A model generated the notes under the pieces. That model had not been told where the DNA came from. It did not search any database and saw only the letters and a program-made list of their open reading frames with translations. A stretch of 47,100 nucleotides of DNA from Micromonospora haikouensis. GTDB lineage: Bacteria > Actinomycetota > Actinomycetes > Mycobacteriales > Micromonosporaceae. The stretch is from the NCBI RefSeq assembly GCF_900091595.1, contig NZ_FMCW01000040.1, forward strand, positions 1 to 47,100, read 5' to 3'. Position 1 is the first letter of the stretch, and the number at the start of each line of letters is the position of its first letter. Both the position numbers and the translations under genes were made by a program. This document shows, one piece after another, positions 8,596 to 14,818 of this stretch.

Positions 8596-8847
8596 ACGAT
8601 CACCTCCGTCCCGGCGGCCCTCAAGGCCGCTCGCGACCAGCAGCACCCTGAGGCGGGGTGCGCTGAGAACTTGCGTGGGTCCCGGCGTCGCTGACGGGCG
8701 GGTAACGGCTTGAGCGTAACCGATCGCTCCGTCCGTGCCTCCAGGTCGTTTCCCGTTTGTCGGCCTTGCCCACGATCGCGCCGCAGGTTTTAACGTCGCG
8801 GAAACCGTGGCCACCGATCCGACACCCCGGTCTGGCACGATCAGGGC
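8596..8847. promoter_or_regulatory. Divergent promoter region of glnR and the membrane gene at 8848
   Basis: A gene-free stretch between divergent starts. CACGAT (8836-8841) lies six bases before GTG 8848, which fits a leaderless start for the plus-strand gene. For glnR, TACGCT on the minus strand around 8719-8714 is a possible -10. Two GTAAC pentamers lie at 8702-8706 and 8716-8720, but their 14-base spacing does not match a canonical GlnR box. No other structure was recognised. Confidence 0.4.
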
Positions 8848-9900
8848 GTGTTTCCCTCGACCTCCTCCGAGGCCGGCCGGGACCCGTGGGCCGACGAGGC
8901 CCACCCTGGGCCGGCCGGTCGTGCGCACCCACCGGCCCCGCGCACCGGCCCGGACGTCGACGACGACGCCCCTCCGGCACGCCGTGGGCGGCCCCGCCGG
9001 CTGCGCCGGGGCGGCGAACCCGCCCGGCGTCCCGACGACGAGGCCATCGACGAGCTGGACGAGGAGGAGATCGAGCCGGTCGAAATACGCCGGCCGCTCG
9101 CCCTGACCGTCGCCGGGTTCGCCGCGCTGCTCGGCGTCGGCCTGGTGCTCGGCGCGCAGACCGCCGGTCCCGGGCACCGGCTGCCGTTCGCGCTCATCAT
9201 CTTCGGCGTACAACTGATCTTCGTCCTGGCCTGGACGATGGCCATGCGCCCGCCCGCCCTGCTGCTGGTGGCGCTCACCAGCGCCGTGGTGGCCGCCGCC
9301 GCCGACACCGCCGCCGTGCGATCCGACGTCGCCGGCCTCGCCCCGCTGGGCTACCTCGCGGCCGGGGGCTTCCTGCTCGGCGTGCTCGGTCAACTGGTCC
9401 GCCGGGTCGACCGCGTCCGGGTCACCGACTCGCTCGGCACCACGCTGCTGATCGTCGTCGGCGTGGTCGCGTTCGCCACGCTGATCGTGCTCAGCCGGAT
9501 CCCGGCGGGCACCCAGGCGATCACCGTCTGCCTCACCGCCACCGGCGTCGCGCTGACCGTGGCCCGGATCACCGACGCGGTGCTGCCCTGGCCCCGGCTC
9601 GCCCCGCAGGTGCCCCGGGGCGCGGCCGGCGTCGTGATCGGCGCGATGGTCGGCACCCTCGCCAGCGCGGTCCTCGGCAGCTTCCTGGTCGGCTTCACCC
9701 CGACCAGCGGAGCGGTGATCGGCCTGGTCACCGCCGCCACCGCCGTGCTCGCCGACCTCGCCGTCGGATACGCGGAGGCGGGGCGCCTGATGGCCGGCGA
9801 GCCGCCGACGATGTGGGTCGCCCGGCACATGCAGGGCCCGCTCGGCGGCTTCGCCCTGGCCGCCCCGGCGGCGTACGCCATGTGCGTGCTGTTCCTCTGA
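8848..9900 (+). CDS. Multispanning actinobacterial membrane protein of unknown function
   Basis: A 350-residue protein starting at GTG 8848. About 85 N-terminal residues are charged and disordered (Arg/Pro/Asp-rich, with an acidic DELDEEEIE stretch). About eight or nine hydrophobic segments follow, with short loops and no recognisable catalytic motif. It sits between glnR and lmeA and reads with lmeA, 173 bases upstream of it. I do not recognise a family with a known function; a role in envelope biology is only a guess from its partner lmeA. Confidence 0.75.
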   Translation: MFPSTSSEAGRDPWADEAHPGPAGRAHPPAPRTGPDVDDDAPPARRGRPRRLRRGGEPARRPDDEAIDELDEEEIEPVEIRRPLALTVAGFAALLGVGLVLGAQTAGPGHRLPFALIIFGVQLIFVLAWTMAMRPPALLLVALTSAVVAAAADTAAVRSDVAGLAPLGYLAAGGFLLGVLGQLVRRVDRVRVTDSLGTTLLIVVGVVAFATLIVLSRIPAGTQAITVCLTATGVALTVARITDAVLPWPRLAPQVPRGAAGVVIGAMVGTLASAVLGSFLVGFTPTSGAVIGLVTAATAVLADLAVGYAEAGRLMAGEPPTMWVARHMQGPLGGFALAAPAAYAMCVLFL

Positions 9901-10073
9901 CCGGTCCTCCGGCCGCTCCCCGGCCGCTCCTCCGACCGTCCGAGGGGCGGCCGGCTGGTCGGACCGCGCGGCGCGACAGGCGGTTGGGGCTTTCCCGCTT
10001 CGGGTACTCTCCGGGGCGCCGCTCGGGCGGCAGCCGGTGCCAGGGGCGCGCCGGCACGACAGAAGGAGGCGGC

Positions 10074-10862
10074 GTGGCGACGGCCCACCCGGCGTACGAG
10101 GAACGTCCCCGGCGACGCGGGCGCAAGGTGCTCATCACGCTGCTGGTCCTGCTGCTGATCCTGGGCGGGCTGCTGGTCGCTGCCGACCGGGTCGCCGCCG
10201 GGGTGGCCGAACGGGCCATCACCGACCAGGTCAGCCAGGAGATCACCAAACAGGGCGCCCAGTCCTCGCCGCCCGAGGTCGAGGTCGCCGGCTTCCCCTT
10301 CCTCACCCAGGTGCTCGACGGCAGGTACGAGCGGATCTCCATCCGGCTGCGCGACGTGCGGGGCTCGGTGAACGGCGACGCGGTGGCCCTGCCCGAGCTC
10401 GACGTCGACGCCCGCAACGTGCGGGCCTCCCTGGAGACCCTGCGCACCCAGCAGGGCGACGTGGTCGCCGAGACCGTCGACGGCACCGGCACCATCACGT
10501 ACGAGAGCCTGGCCGCGCTCCTCAACCGGCCCGGCCTGACCCTCGGCGAGCGCGACGGCCGGCTCGCCGTCACCGCCCCCGTCGACATCCTCGGGCAGAA
10601 GCTGACGCTCACCGGGACCGCCGACGTGACCGTCGGTGACAAGGGCGCGATCTCGCTGCGCTTCAACGACGTCGACGCCGAGGGGCTGCCGAACATCCCG
10701 ATGGCCCGCAACATGCTGCGGGGCATCGCCCAGGACATCTCGATCGACGTCCCCCTGCCCGACCTGCCGTTCCAGCTCGCGGTGCGCGAGGTCAAGCCGC
10801 TGCCGCAGGGCCTCGCGGTGACCGTCGCCGCCAAGGACGTCCCGATCAACTCGGCCGGCTGA
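10074..10862 (+). CDS. lmeA: LmeA-like phospholipid-binding lipoprotein-type protein (DUF2993)
   Basis: A 262-residue DUF2993 protein starting at GTG 10074 with AGGAGG at 10064-10069. Residues 20-40 form one membrane anchor, and the rest is a predicted extracytoplasmic domain containing the family features VEVAGFPFLTQVLDGRY and the closing VAAKDVPI. In mycobacteria LmeA (Rv0817c) takes part in lipomannan elongation and binds phospholipid. Its place beside glnR and the rhodanese genes matches that locus. The function in this organism is inferred from family and position. Confidence 0.85.
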   Translation: MATAHPAYEERPRRRGRKVLITLLVLLLILGGLLVAADRVAAGVAERAITDQVSQEITKQGAQSSPPEVEVAGFPFLTQVLDGRYERISIRLRDVRGSVNGDAVALPELDVDARNVRASLETLRTQQGDVVAETVDGTGTITYESLAALLNRPGLTLGERDGRLAVTAPVDILGQKLTLTGTADVTVGDKGAISLRFNDVDAEGLPNIPMARNMLRGIAQDISIDVPLPDLPFQLAVREVKPLPQGLAVTVAAKDVPINSAG

Positions 10863-10910
10863 CCGCCCGCTCCCGTCCGCACGGCGTGCGCCCGGCCGGC
10901 GACTGTCGGT

Positions 10911-10926
10911 CGGGACGGGCGTCCCG
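10911..10926 (+). terminator. Short GC hairpin after lmeA
   Basis: CGGGAC, loop GGGC, GTCCCG: a perfect 6-base stem about 50 bases after the lmeA stop. There is no U-tract, as usual in high-GC actinobacteria. It would separate lmeA from the leader-rhodanese transcript. Confidence 0.4.
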
Positions 10927-10965
10927 GATGCTGGTCGGGCCGGTGGCGGGATCCGGGATCGCTGG

Positions 10966-10971
10966 TAGTGT
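10966..10971 (+). promoter_or_regulatory. -10 element for the Cys-rich leader
   Basis: TAGTGT ends eight bases before the ATG at 10980, so transcription should begin at or within a base or two of the start codon, giving a leaderless leader peptide. Confidence 0.55.
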
Positions 10972-10979
10972 CCCTGCTC

Positions 10980-11057
10980 ATGGGGACGCTCCTCACCAAA
11001 CGGCGCGCGGTCGACCTGTGCCGCGTGGCCACCTGCCTGTGTCGCCCCGTCATCTGA
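10980..11057 (+). CDS. Cysteine-rich leader peptide upstream of sulfurtransferase genes
   Basis: A 25-residue open frame beginning MGTLLTKRRAVDLCR and ending with a cluster of cysteines (DLCRVATCLCRPVI). It matches the actinobacterial leader peptides, often leaderless, found upstream of sulfur-assimilation genes; in mycobacteria such polycysteine leaders attenuate downstream expression when cysteine is available, by ribosome progress through the Cys codons. Three cysteines within eight residues, a -10 directly before the ATG, and hairpins overlapping and following the stop support the same role here for the rhodanese gene at 11263. Confidence 0.85.
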   Translation: MGTLLTKRRAVDLCRVATCLCRPVI

Positions 11058-11091
11058 CGGCGGGGCTGTCCTCGGCCGCCTGACGGCGGCC
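11047..11091 (+). promoter_or_regulatory. Alternative hairpins of a putative cysteine attenuator
   Basis: CCGTCA (11047-11052) can pair with TGACGG at 11055-11060 (over the leader stop codon) or with the identical TGACGG at 11081-11086. The second site is also part of a perfect stem, GGCCGCC (11074-11080), loop TGAC, GGCGGCC (11085-11091). The pairings are mutually exclusive, as expected of an attenuator. About 170 bases of untranslated leader follow before the rhodanese ATG; nothing else was recognised there. Confidence 0.55.
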
Positions 11092-11262
11092 ACCGGCCAC
11101 AGGGTCTGCGTACCCTCCCGGTTCTTCCCCCTGAACGCCCGGCAGCGGCGCCGTCGCACGAACCCGTGATCCCGTCCTTCCTCTGGGTCCCGCGCGGGGT
11201 GCGACAGCTACAGACTTCGTACTCGCGCAGGCTCACCATCCACCTCACCAGGGAGTGATCTG

Positions 11263-12111
11263 ATGAGTCGCGACACCGCACTCGTCTCGGCCGAGTGGGC
11301 CGAGAAGAACATCGACGCCCCGGGCGTCGTCTTCGTCGAGGTCGACGAAGACACCTCGGCCTACGACACCGGCCACATCGCCGGCGCCATCAAGCTCGAC
11401 TGGCGCACCGACCTGCAGGACCCGGTCCGCCGGGACTTCGTCAACAAGTCCCAGTTCGAGGCGCTGCTCTCCGAGCGCGGCATCTCCAACGACGACGTCG
11501 TCGTCCTGTACGGCGGCAACAACAACTGGTTCGCCGCGTACGCGTACTGGTACTTCAAGCTCTACGGCCACCGCGACGTCAAGCTGCTCGACGGCGGCCG
11601 CAAGAAGTGGGAGCTGGACGCCCGCCCGCTGGTGACCGACGCGGTGACCCGCCCGGCCACCCAGTACGTCGCGCAGGAGCCGGATACCTCGATCCGTGCC
11701 TTCCGCGACGAGGTCGTCGCCGCGATCGGCACCAAGAACCTGGTCGACGTGCGCAGCCCCGACGAGTTCGCCGGCCGGCTGCTCGCCCCCGCCCACCTCC
11801 CGCAGGAGCAGGCCCAGCGCGCCGGTCACATCCCCACCGCGATCAGCGTGCCGTGGTCCAAGGCGGCGAACGAGGACGGCACCTTCAAGTCCGACGACGA
11901 GCTGCGCAAGATCTACGCCGCGGCCGGGCTGGACGACAGCTTGGAGACCATCGCCTACTGCCGGATCGGCGAGCGCTCCTCGCACACCTGGTTCGTGCTC
12001 CAGGAGCTGCTCGGCCACGCCAACGTGAAGAACTACGACGGATCCTGGACCGAGTACGGCTCGCTGGTCGGCGTGCCGGTCGCGCTCGGCGACGAGCCCG
12101 GGGAGGCCTGA
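11263..12111 (+). CDS. sseA: Thiosulfate sulfurtransferase (two-domain rhodanese)
   Basis: A 282-residue two-domain rhodanese. The N-terminal inactive domain lies at about 10-130 and the C-terminal catalytic domain at about 145-280. The active-site loop is CRIGERSSHTW with the persulfide cysteine at residue 233; CRIGERS is the form seen in thiosulfate sulfurtransferases such as mycobacterial CysA2/SseA. It transfers sulfane sulfur from thiosulfate to acceptors. It overlaps nothing but is followed after three bases by the DUF1416 gene, and it is preceded by the Cys leader, so expression probably follows cysteine supply. Confidence 0.93.
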   Translation: MSRDTALVSAEWAEKNIDAPGVVFVEVDEDTSAYDTGHIAGAIKLDWRTDLQDPVRRDFVNKSQFEALLSERGISNDDVVVLYGGNNNWFAAYAYWYFKLYGHRDVKLLDGGRKKWELDARPLVTDAVTRPATQYVAQEPDTSIRAFRDEVVAAIGTKNLVDVRSPDEFAGRLLAPAHLPQEQAQRAGHIPTAISVPWSKAANEDGTFKSDDELRKIYAAAGLDDSLETIAYCRIGERSSHTWFVLQELLGHANVKNYDGSWTEYGSLVGVPVALGDEPGEA

Positions 12112-12114
12112 GCC

Positions 12115-12447
12115 ATGACTGCTCCCACCGCTCCTACCGCTGCCGGGTGCGCCGCGCCCGACCAGGCCGCCCCGCTGCCGGCCAGCCTGGACCTGGAGAA
12201 GGAGACCGTCATCACCGGTGCCGTCCGGTCCGAGGCGGGCGACGCCGTCGCGGGCGCGTACGTCCGGCTGCTCGACTCGACCGGTGAGTTCACCGCCGAG
12301 GTGGTCACCTCCCCGGCCGGCCAGTTCCGGTTCTTCGCCGCCCCGGGCACCTGGACGCTGCGGGCGCTGTCCCGGCACGGCAACGGCGACACCACCGTGA
12401 CCGCCGCGCGCGGCATCAACGAGGTAACGGTCACCGTAGCGCCGTAG
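12115..12447 (+). CDS. sseC: SseC family protein (DUF1416)
   Basis: A 110-residue DUF1416 protein. The first 30 residues hold a GCAAPDQ segment with one cysteine. The rest is a small beta-rich carboxypeptidase-regulatory-like domain with VITGAVRSEAGDAVAGAYVRLLDS and PGTWTLRALS. It follows the rhodanese with a GGGGAGG ribosome-binding site inside the end of that gene. SseC partners SseA/CysA2 in actinobacteria and is thought to help sulfur transfer; its biochemical role is not settled. Confidence 0.9.
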   Translation: MTAPTAPTAAGCAAPDQAAPLPASLDLEKETVITGAVRSEAGDAVAGAYVRLLDSTGEFTAEVVTSPAGQFRFFAAPGTWTLRALSRHGNGDTTVTAARGINEVTVTVAP

Positions 12448-12450
12448 GTG

Positions 12451-12505
12451 TAAGGAAGGGCCCCCTGTTAACGCTTTCTGTATAGGAAGGGCCCCCTCCT
12501 AACAC
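12451..12505. repeat. Palindromic intergenic repeat family A, copy 2
   Basis: A roughly 55-base element with arms AGGAAGGGCCCCCT (left) and its imperfect inverse, and a GTTAACGC core. It starts three bases after the sseC stop codon. It is identical over its full length to copy 3 at 23313, 10.9 kb away. Confidence 0.85.
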
Positions 12506-12590
12506 CTCGGCACCGCACGCGCATCGGCTCGGGCCGGTCGCCCCGCACAAGGGGTGACCGGCCCGAGCCGTGCCGATTCCCGGGAGCGCG

Positions 12591-12845
12591 TCACGAGGTG
12601 CAGCCGCCGGCATGATCGACGTGGCGCACGCAGCGGCGTCGACCGCCGAGCCTCCGGTCGCAGAAGACCTGGTGCTGCGCGTCCGGCGCGCCCTCCTCCG
12701 ACACCGTCGTCTCGCCGAGCACCAGCTCCGGCAGGAACGCCAGCGACCGGCCGATCGCGCGGGCCAGCAGCCGCGCCGCCGGCAGGTCGTCGGCGGCGAC
12801 AGTCAGGTGTACGACGTACCGCTCGCGTCCGGTCGCGGCGGTCAC
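12591..12845 (-). CDS. Small protein of unknown function coupled to a DivIVA-like gene
   Basis: An 84-residue protein starting at GTG 12845, overlapping the stop of the DivIVA-like gene as GTGA. The first 60 residues look like a small alpha/beta domain (RERYVVHLTVAADDLPAARLLARAIGRSLAFLPE). The tail is basic and holds three Cys and two His (FCDRRLGGRRRCVRHVDHAGGC), which could bind a metal. I do not recognise a named family. Coupling to the upstream gene suggests a joint function. Confidence 0.65.
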   Translation of the reverse strand: MTAATGRERYVVHLTVAADDLPAARLLARAIGRSLAFLPELVLGETTVSEEGAPDAQHQVFCDRRLGGRRRCVRHVDHAGGCTS

Positions 12846-13267
12846 CCGCGCACCACCCGGGGCCCGAACCGGGACTGCCAGTCGCGGAGCGCGCCCTTGA
12901 TCCGCGCGTTCTCCTCCCGGGTACGGGCCAACTCGGCGTGCAGCGCGGCCAGCTCGTCAGCGATCCGGCGCAGGTAGCCGTCCACCTCGGCCGGGTCCAG
13001 CCCGCTGCGGCAGCGGCCGAACCGCTGCTGCCGCACCTGCATGGCGCAGAGCGGCCGGTACGCCGCCGACCGGTGATGGTGGCCCGCGTTGTGCCGCCCC
13101 GGCGGCCCGGACCGGCCGGTGGGGCGGGCGCTGAGTCGGTTGGTCGTGGGTCGGCTGGTCGCGCGGTGTCGGGCCGGTGGGCGGCGGTCGGGTGGCCGCC
13201 CGGCTGTTGCCGAGCGGCCGGTTGCCGTCAACCGGTTCCGGCGAAACAGCCGGAGGAGCCTGCGCAC
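12842..13267 (-). CDS. DivIVA-domain protein
   Basis: About 141 residues from GTG 13267 (GAGAGG about 11 bases upstream). The N-terminal part is basic and Arg/Pro-rich. The C-terminal 65 residues form a DivIVA-type module: RFGRCRSGLDPAEVDGYL, followed by a coiled coil (ADELAALHAELARTREENARIKGAL). DivIVA domains mark curved membrane or scaffold coiled-coil proteins at poles and septa. This one is much shorter than true DivIVA/Wag31, so it is a small adaptor or accessory, not the essential polar protein. The frame is open further upstream; the start is uncertain. Confidence 0.65.
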   Translation of the reverse strand: MRRLLRLFRRNRLTATGRSATAGRPPDRRPPARHRATSRPTTNRLSARPTGRSGPPGRHNAGHHHRSAAYRPLCAMQVRQQRFGRCRSGLDPAEVDGYLRRIADELAALHAELARTREENARIKGALRDWQSRFGPRVVRG

Positions 13268-13510
13268 GATGAGGACCACCTCTCCGCAAGGGCAGCCGGG
13301 AACAGCGCTGCCAGGGAAGATGGTCGGGACGGGTGTATCCCTTCCGACTCCGACACCCGCCCCGACCGGGGGAAGAGCCCTACTCGTTGCCACGCGAGGA
13401 GCGCTCACCGCCTAACTTAAATAAGGAAGAGGTTGAACACAAGGTAAGGGCGGAACTTGTCGGATGGTGTGTCGCCGTGATCGAATCGGAGGTGCCACGC
13501 GAGGAGTGCC
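13268..13510. promoter_or_regulatory. Divergent control region of the DivIVA-like and GntR genes
   Basis: A relatively AT-rich patch around CTTAAATAAG (13416-13425), nearly palindromic, lies 85 bases before the GntR gene and is a candidate GntR operator. TGCCACGCGAGGAG occurs twice, at 13388-13401 and 13493-13506; the second copy supplies the ribosome-binding site (GAGGAG) of the GntR gene. Confidence 0.4.
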
Positions 13511-13750
13511 ATGCCTGCGACCCCGGACTACCTCCGGATTGCTGACGAGATAGTTGCCGACGTCAGGTCGGGGAAGTACAAGCCGGGGGATAAGTTGCCC
13601 TCGATTGCCCAACTGTGTAAGCAGTACTTCGTAAGCCCGTCGACGATCCAGCTTGTCAATGTGCGGCTGGAGGCGCTCGGGGTGATCAGCCGTCACCAGG
13701 GCAAGGGCATCTTCGTCACGGATCCGGAGACGTGGCTGCGCAAGCCCTGA
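13511..13750 (+). CDS. Single-domain GntR-type DNA-binding protein
   Basis: 79 residues comprising little more than a GntR winged helix: PDYLRIADEIVADVRSGKYKPGDKLPS, the recognition region YFVSPSTIQLVNVRLEALGVI and the wing RHQGKGIFV. No effector domain follows. The protein starts at ATG 13511 with GAGGAG six bases upstream. Short GntR proteins like this act as small repressors, often with a partner supplying sensing. It is divergent from the DivIVA-like pair and probably controls that pair and itself (inference). Confidence 0.85.
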   Translation: MPATPDYLRIADEIVADVRSGKYKPGDKLPSIAQLCKQYFVSPSTIQLVNVRLEALGVISRHQGKGIFVTDPETWLRKP

Positions 13751-13787
13751 CCGCGCCCCGCCGCTGCCGGCGAGCGGAAGCCGGTGT

Positions 13788-13837
13788 AGATCTTGGAAGA
13801 TGTCGGCCCCCAGAGGGGCCATAAACTTCCAAGATCT
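13788..13837. repeat. Palindromic repeat family B, copy 1
   Basis: A 50-base two-level hairpin. Outer arms AGATCTTGGAAG (13788-13799) and CTTCCAAGATCT (13826-13837) match perfectly; after 5-base internal loops, inner arms GGCCCC (13805-13810) and GGGGCC (13815-13820) match perfectly around a CAGA loop. It lies between the converging GntR and DinB-type genes and could terminate both. A relative with the same plan is at 14535-14603. Confidence 0.8.
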
Positions 13838-13885
13838 CCTATTTGCAGGGCGGCAGGGCGGCAGGGGGCCGCAGGGTGCCGCCCC

Positions 13886-14474
13886 TTATCCGTCCGACGC
13901 CTGCTCGGCGGCCCGCTGCACCCGGGCGCGGTGCTCCGCCCATCGGCTCGCCTCGGCGTACGGTAGGTTGTCGATGTCCCGCAGCAGCCCGGCGGTGCCG
14001 TCGATCGTCTCCCGGACGATGTCCGCGTGCCCGGCGTGCCGGTGGCTCTCGGCGGTCACGTGCACCAGGACCCCGTGCAGGGTCAGCCGGTTGCGGCCGG
14101 CCGGCCACCAGGGGACGGTGCCGATCGCGTCGAGCGGCAGCGCCTCGATCGTCGCGTCGGCGTGTGCCCAGGCCCGACGGTAGAGCGCGACGATCTGCTC
14201 GCGGGACTCGTCGGCGGTCGCCCACATGTCCGCGTTGGGGTCGGTGTCGGAGTCGAGCCACAGCATCGACTCGTCGTGCGGCCGGCCGAACGTCGGCCCG
14301 AAGTAGCCGAACTCGACGCCGGCCAGGTGCTTGACCAGCCCCAGCAGGTTGGTGCCGGTCGGGGTGACGGGCCGGCGTGTCGTACTCGGAGAGCCCGTCG
14401 AGCTTCCACAGCAGGGCCTCGCGGGCGTCACAAAGGTATCGGTGCAGGTCGGCCTTGGCGTCGAGTGGCGTCAT
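13886..14474 (-). pseudogene. DinB/DUF664-type protein, frameshifted
   Basis: Two frames together make one DinB-superfamily protein. From ATG 14474 the first frame reads MTPLDAKADLHRYL...KLDGLSEYD; the other frame continues RRPVTPTGTNLLGLVKHLAGVEFGYFG to the stop at 13886. The switch is at about 14378, where one base separates the GAC codon from the CGC codon of RRP; a 2-base deletion (or 1-base insertion) explains it. DUF664/DinB proteins are four-helix bundles, some using mycothiol or other thiols, with His ligands (KHLAG, HGVLVH, ESHRH). It is a pseudogene, or a sequencing error. It is flanked on both sides by repeat family B. Confidence 0.75.
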
Positions 14475-14534
14475 CCGCACACCCTCCCACCCGCGCTCCC
14501 GCCCCTGCCGCCCCTCCCGCTCCCCTGCCCGCGC

Positions 14535-14603
14535 CGATCTTGCACTTAGGGCCCCGAATCTGTCTCTTTTGTCGCTTACGCGGGGGCCGAAACTGCAAGA
14601 TCG
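14535..14603. repeat. Palindromic repeat family B, copy 2
   Basis: Outer arms CGATCTTGCA (14535-14544) and TGCAAGATCG (14594-14603) and inner arms GGCCCC (14550-14555) and GGGGCC (14583-14588) enclose a 27-base loop. The plan matches the copy at 13788-13837, with GATCTTG outer and GGCCCC inner arms. It lies 61 bases upstream of the DinB-type start. Confidence 0.75.
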
Positions 14604-14645
14604 CGGGAGGCGGGAGGCGGGAGGCGGGAGGCGGGAGGCGGGGAG
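14604..14645. repeat. CGGGAGG heptamer tandem repeat
   Basis: Five exact CGGGAGG units (14604-14638) and a sixth degenerate one, followed by more G-runs to about 14665. Consecutive G-triplets could fold as a G-quadruplex on the plus strand. It is noncoding, between the LPVTG protein stop and repeat family B. Confidence 0.8.
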
Positions 14646-14666
14646 CGGGGGCGGGGCAGGCGGGGG

Positions 14667-14807
14667 TCAGTTGCCTCGGCGGCGGAGCTTGGCGCCCCAC
14701 TGGGCCACCGTCACCAGCAGCGCGCCGATGCCGAGGGCGAGTGCGCCGATCAGGCCGACGGCCGCCGTGGAGGCACCCGTCACCGGCAGATCCTGGCTCG
14801 CGGACAT
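14667..14807 (-). CDS. 46-residue LPxTG-signal microprotein
   Basis: The protein is MSASQD followed at once by a full cell-wall sorting signal: LPVTG at residues 7-11, a hydrophobic stretch to about residue 37 and the basic tail KLRRRGN. There is no signal peptide and no mature domain. ATG 14807 has a strong GGGAGG ribosome-binding site six to seven bases upstream and lies 11 bases after the glycosyltransferase stop, so the gene is expressed with it. A sortase substrate with no cargo is odd; it might be a small membrane subunit that keeps the LPVTG motif, or the stub of a larger surface protein. Confidence 0.75.
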   Translation of the reverse strand: MSASQDLPVTGASTAAVGLIGALALGIGALLVTVAQWGAKLRRRGN

Positions 14808-14818
14808 GTTCACCTCCC

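Noticed and set aside
8702..8720. GlnR box upstream of glnR
   Set aside because: Two GTAAC pentamers are present but 14 bases apart start to start; known GlnR sites use about 11. Not enough to call an operator.
12431..12613. Short open frames containing repeat-derived peptides such as GGPSYTESVNRGPFLT
   Set aside because: The same peptide recurs wherever repeat family A occurs, so it is translation of a noncoding repeat.
13333..13545. A 70-residue open frame overlapping the GntR start
   Set aside because: No ribosome-binding site, no family resemblance, and it overlaps the better supported GntR gene.
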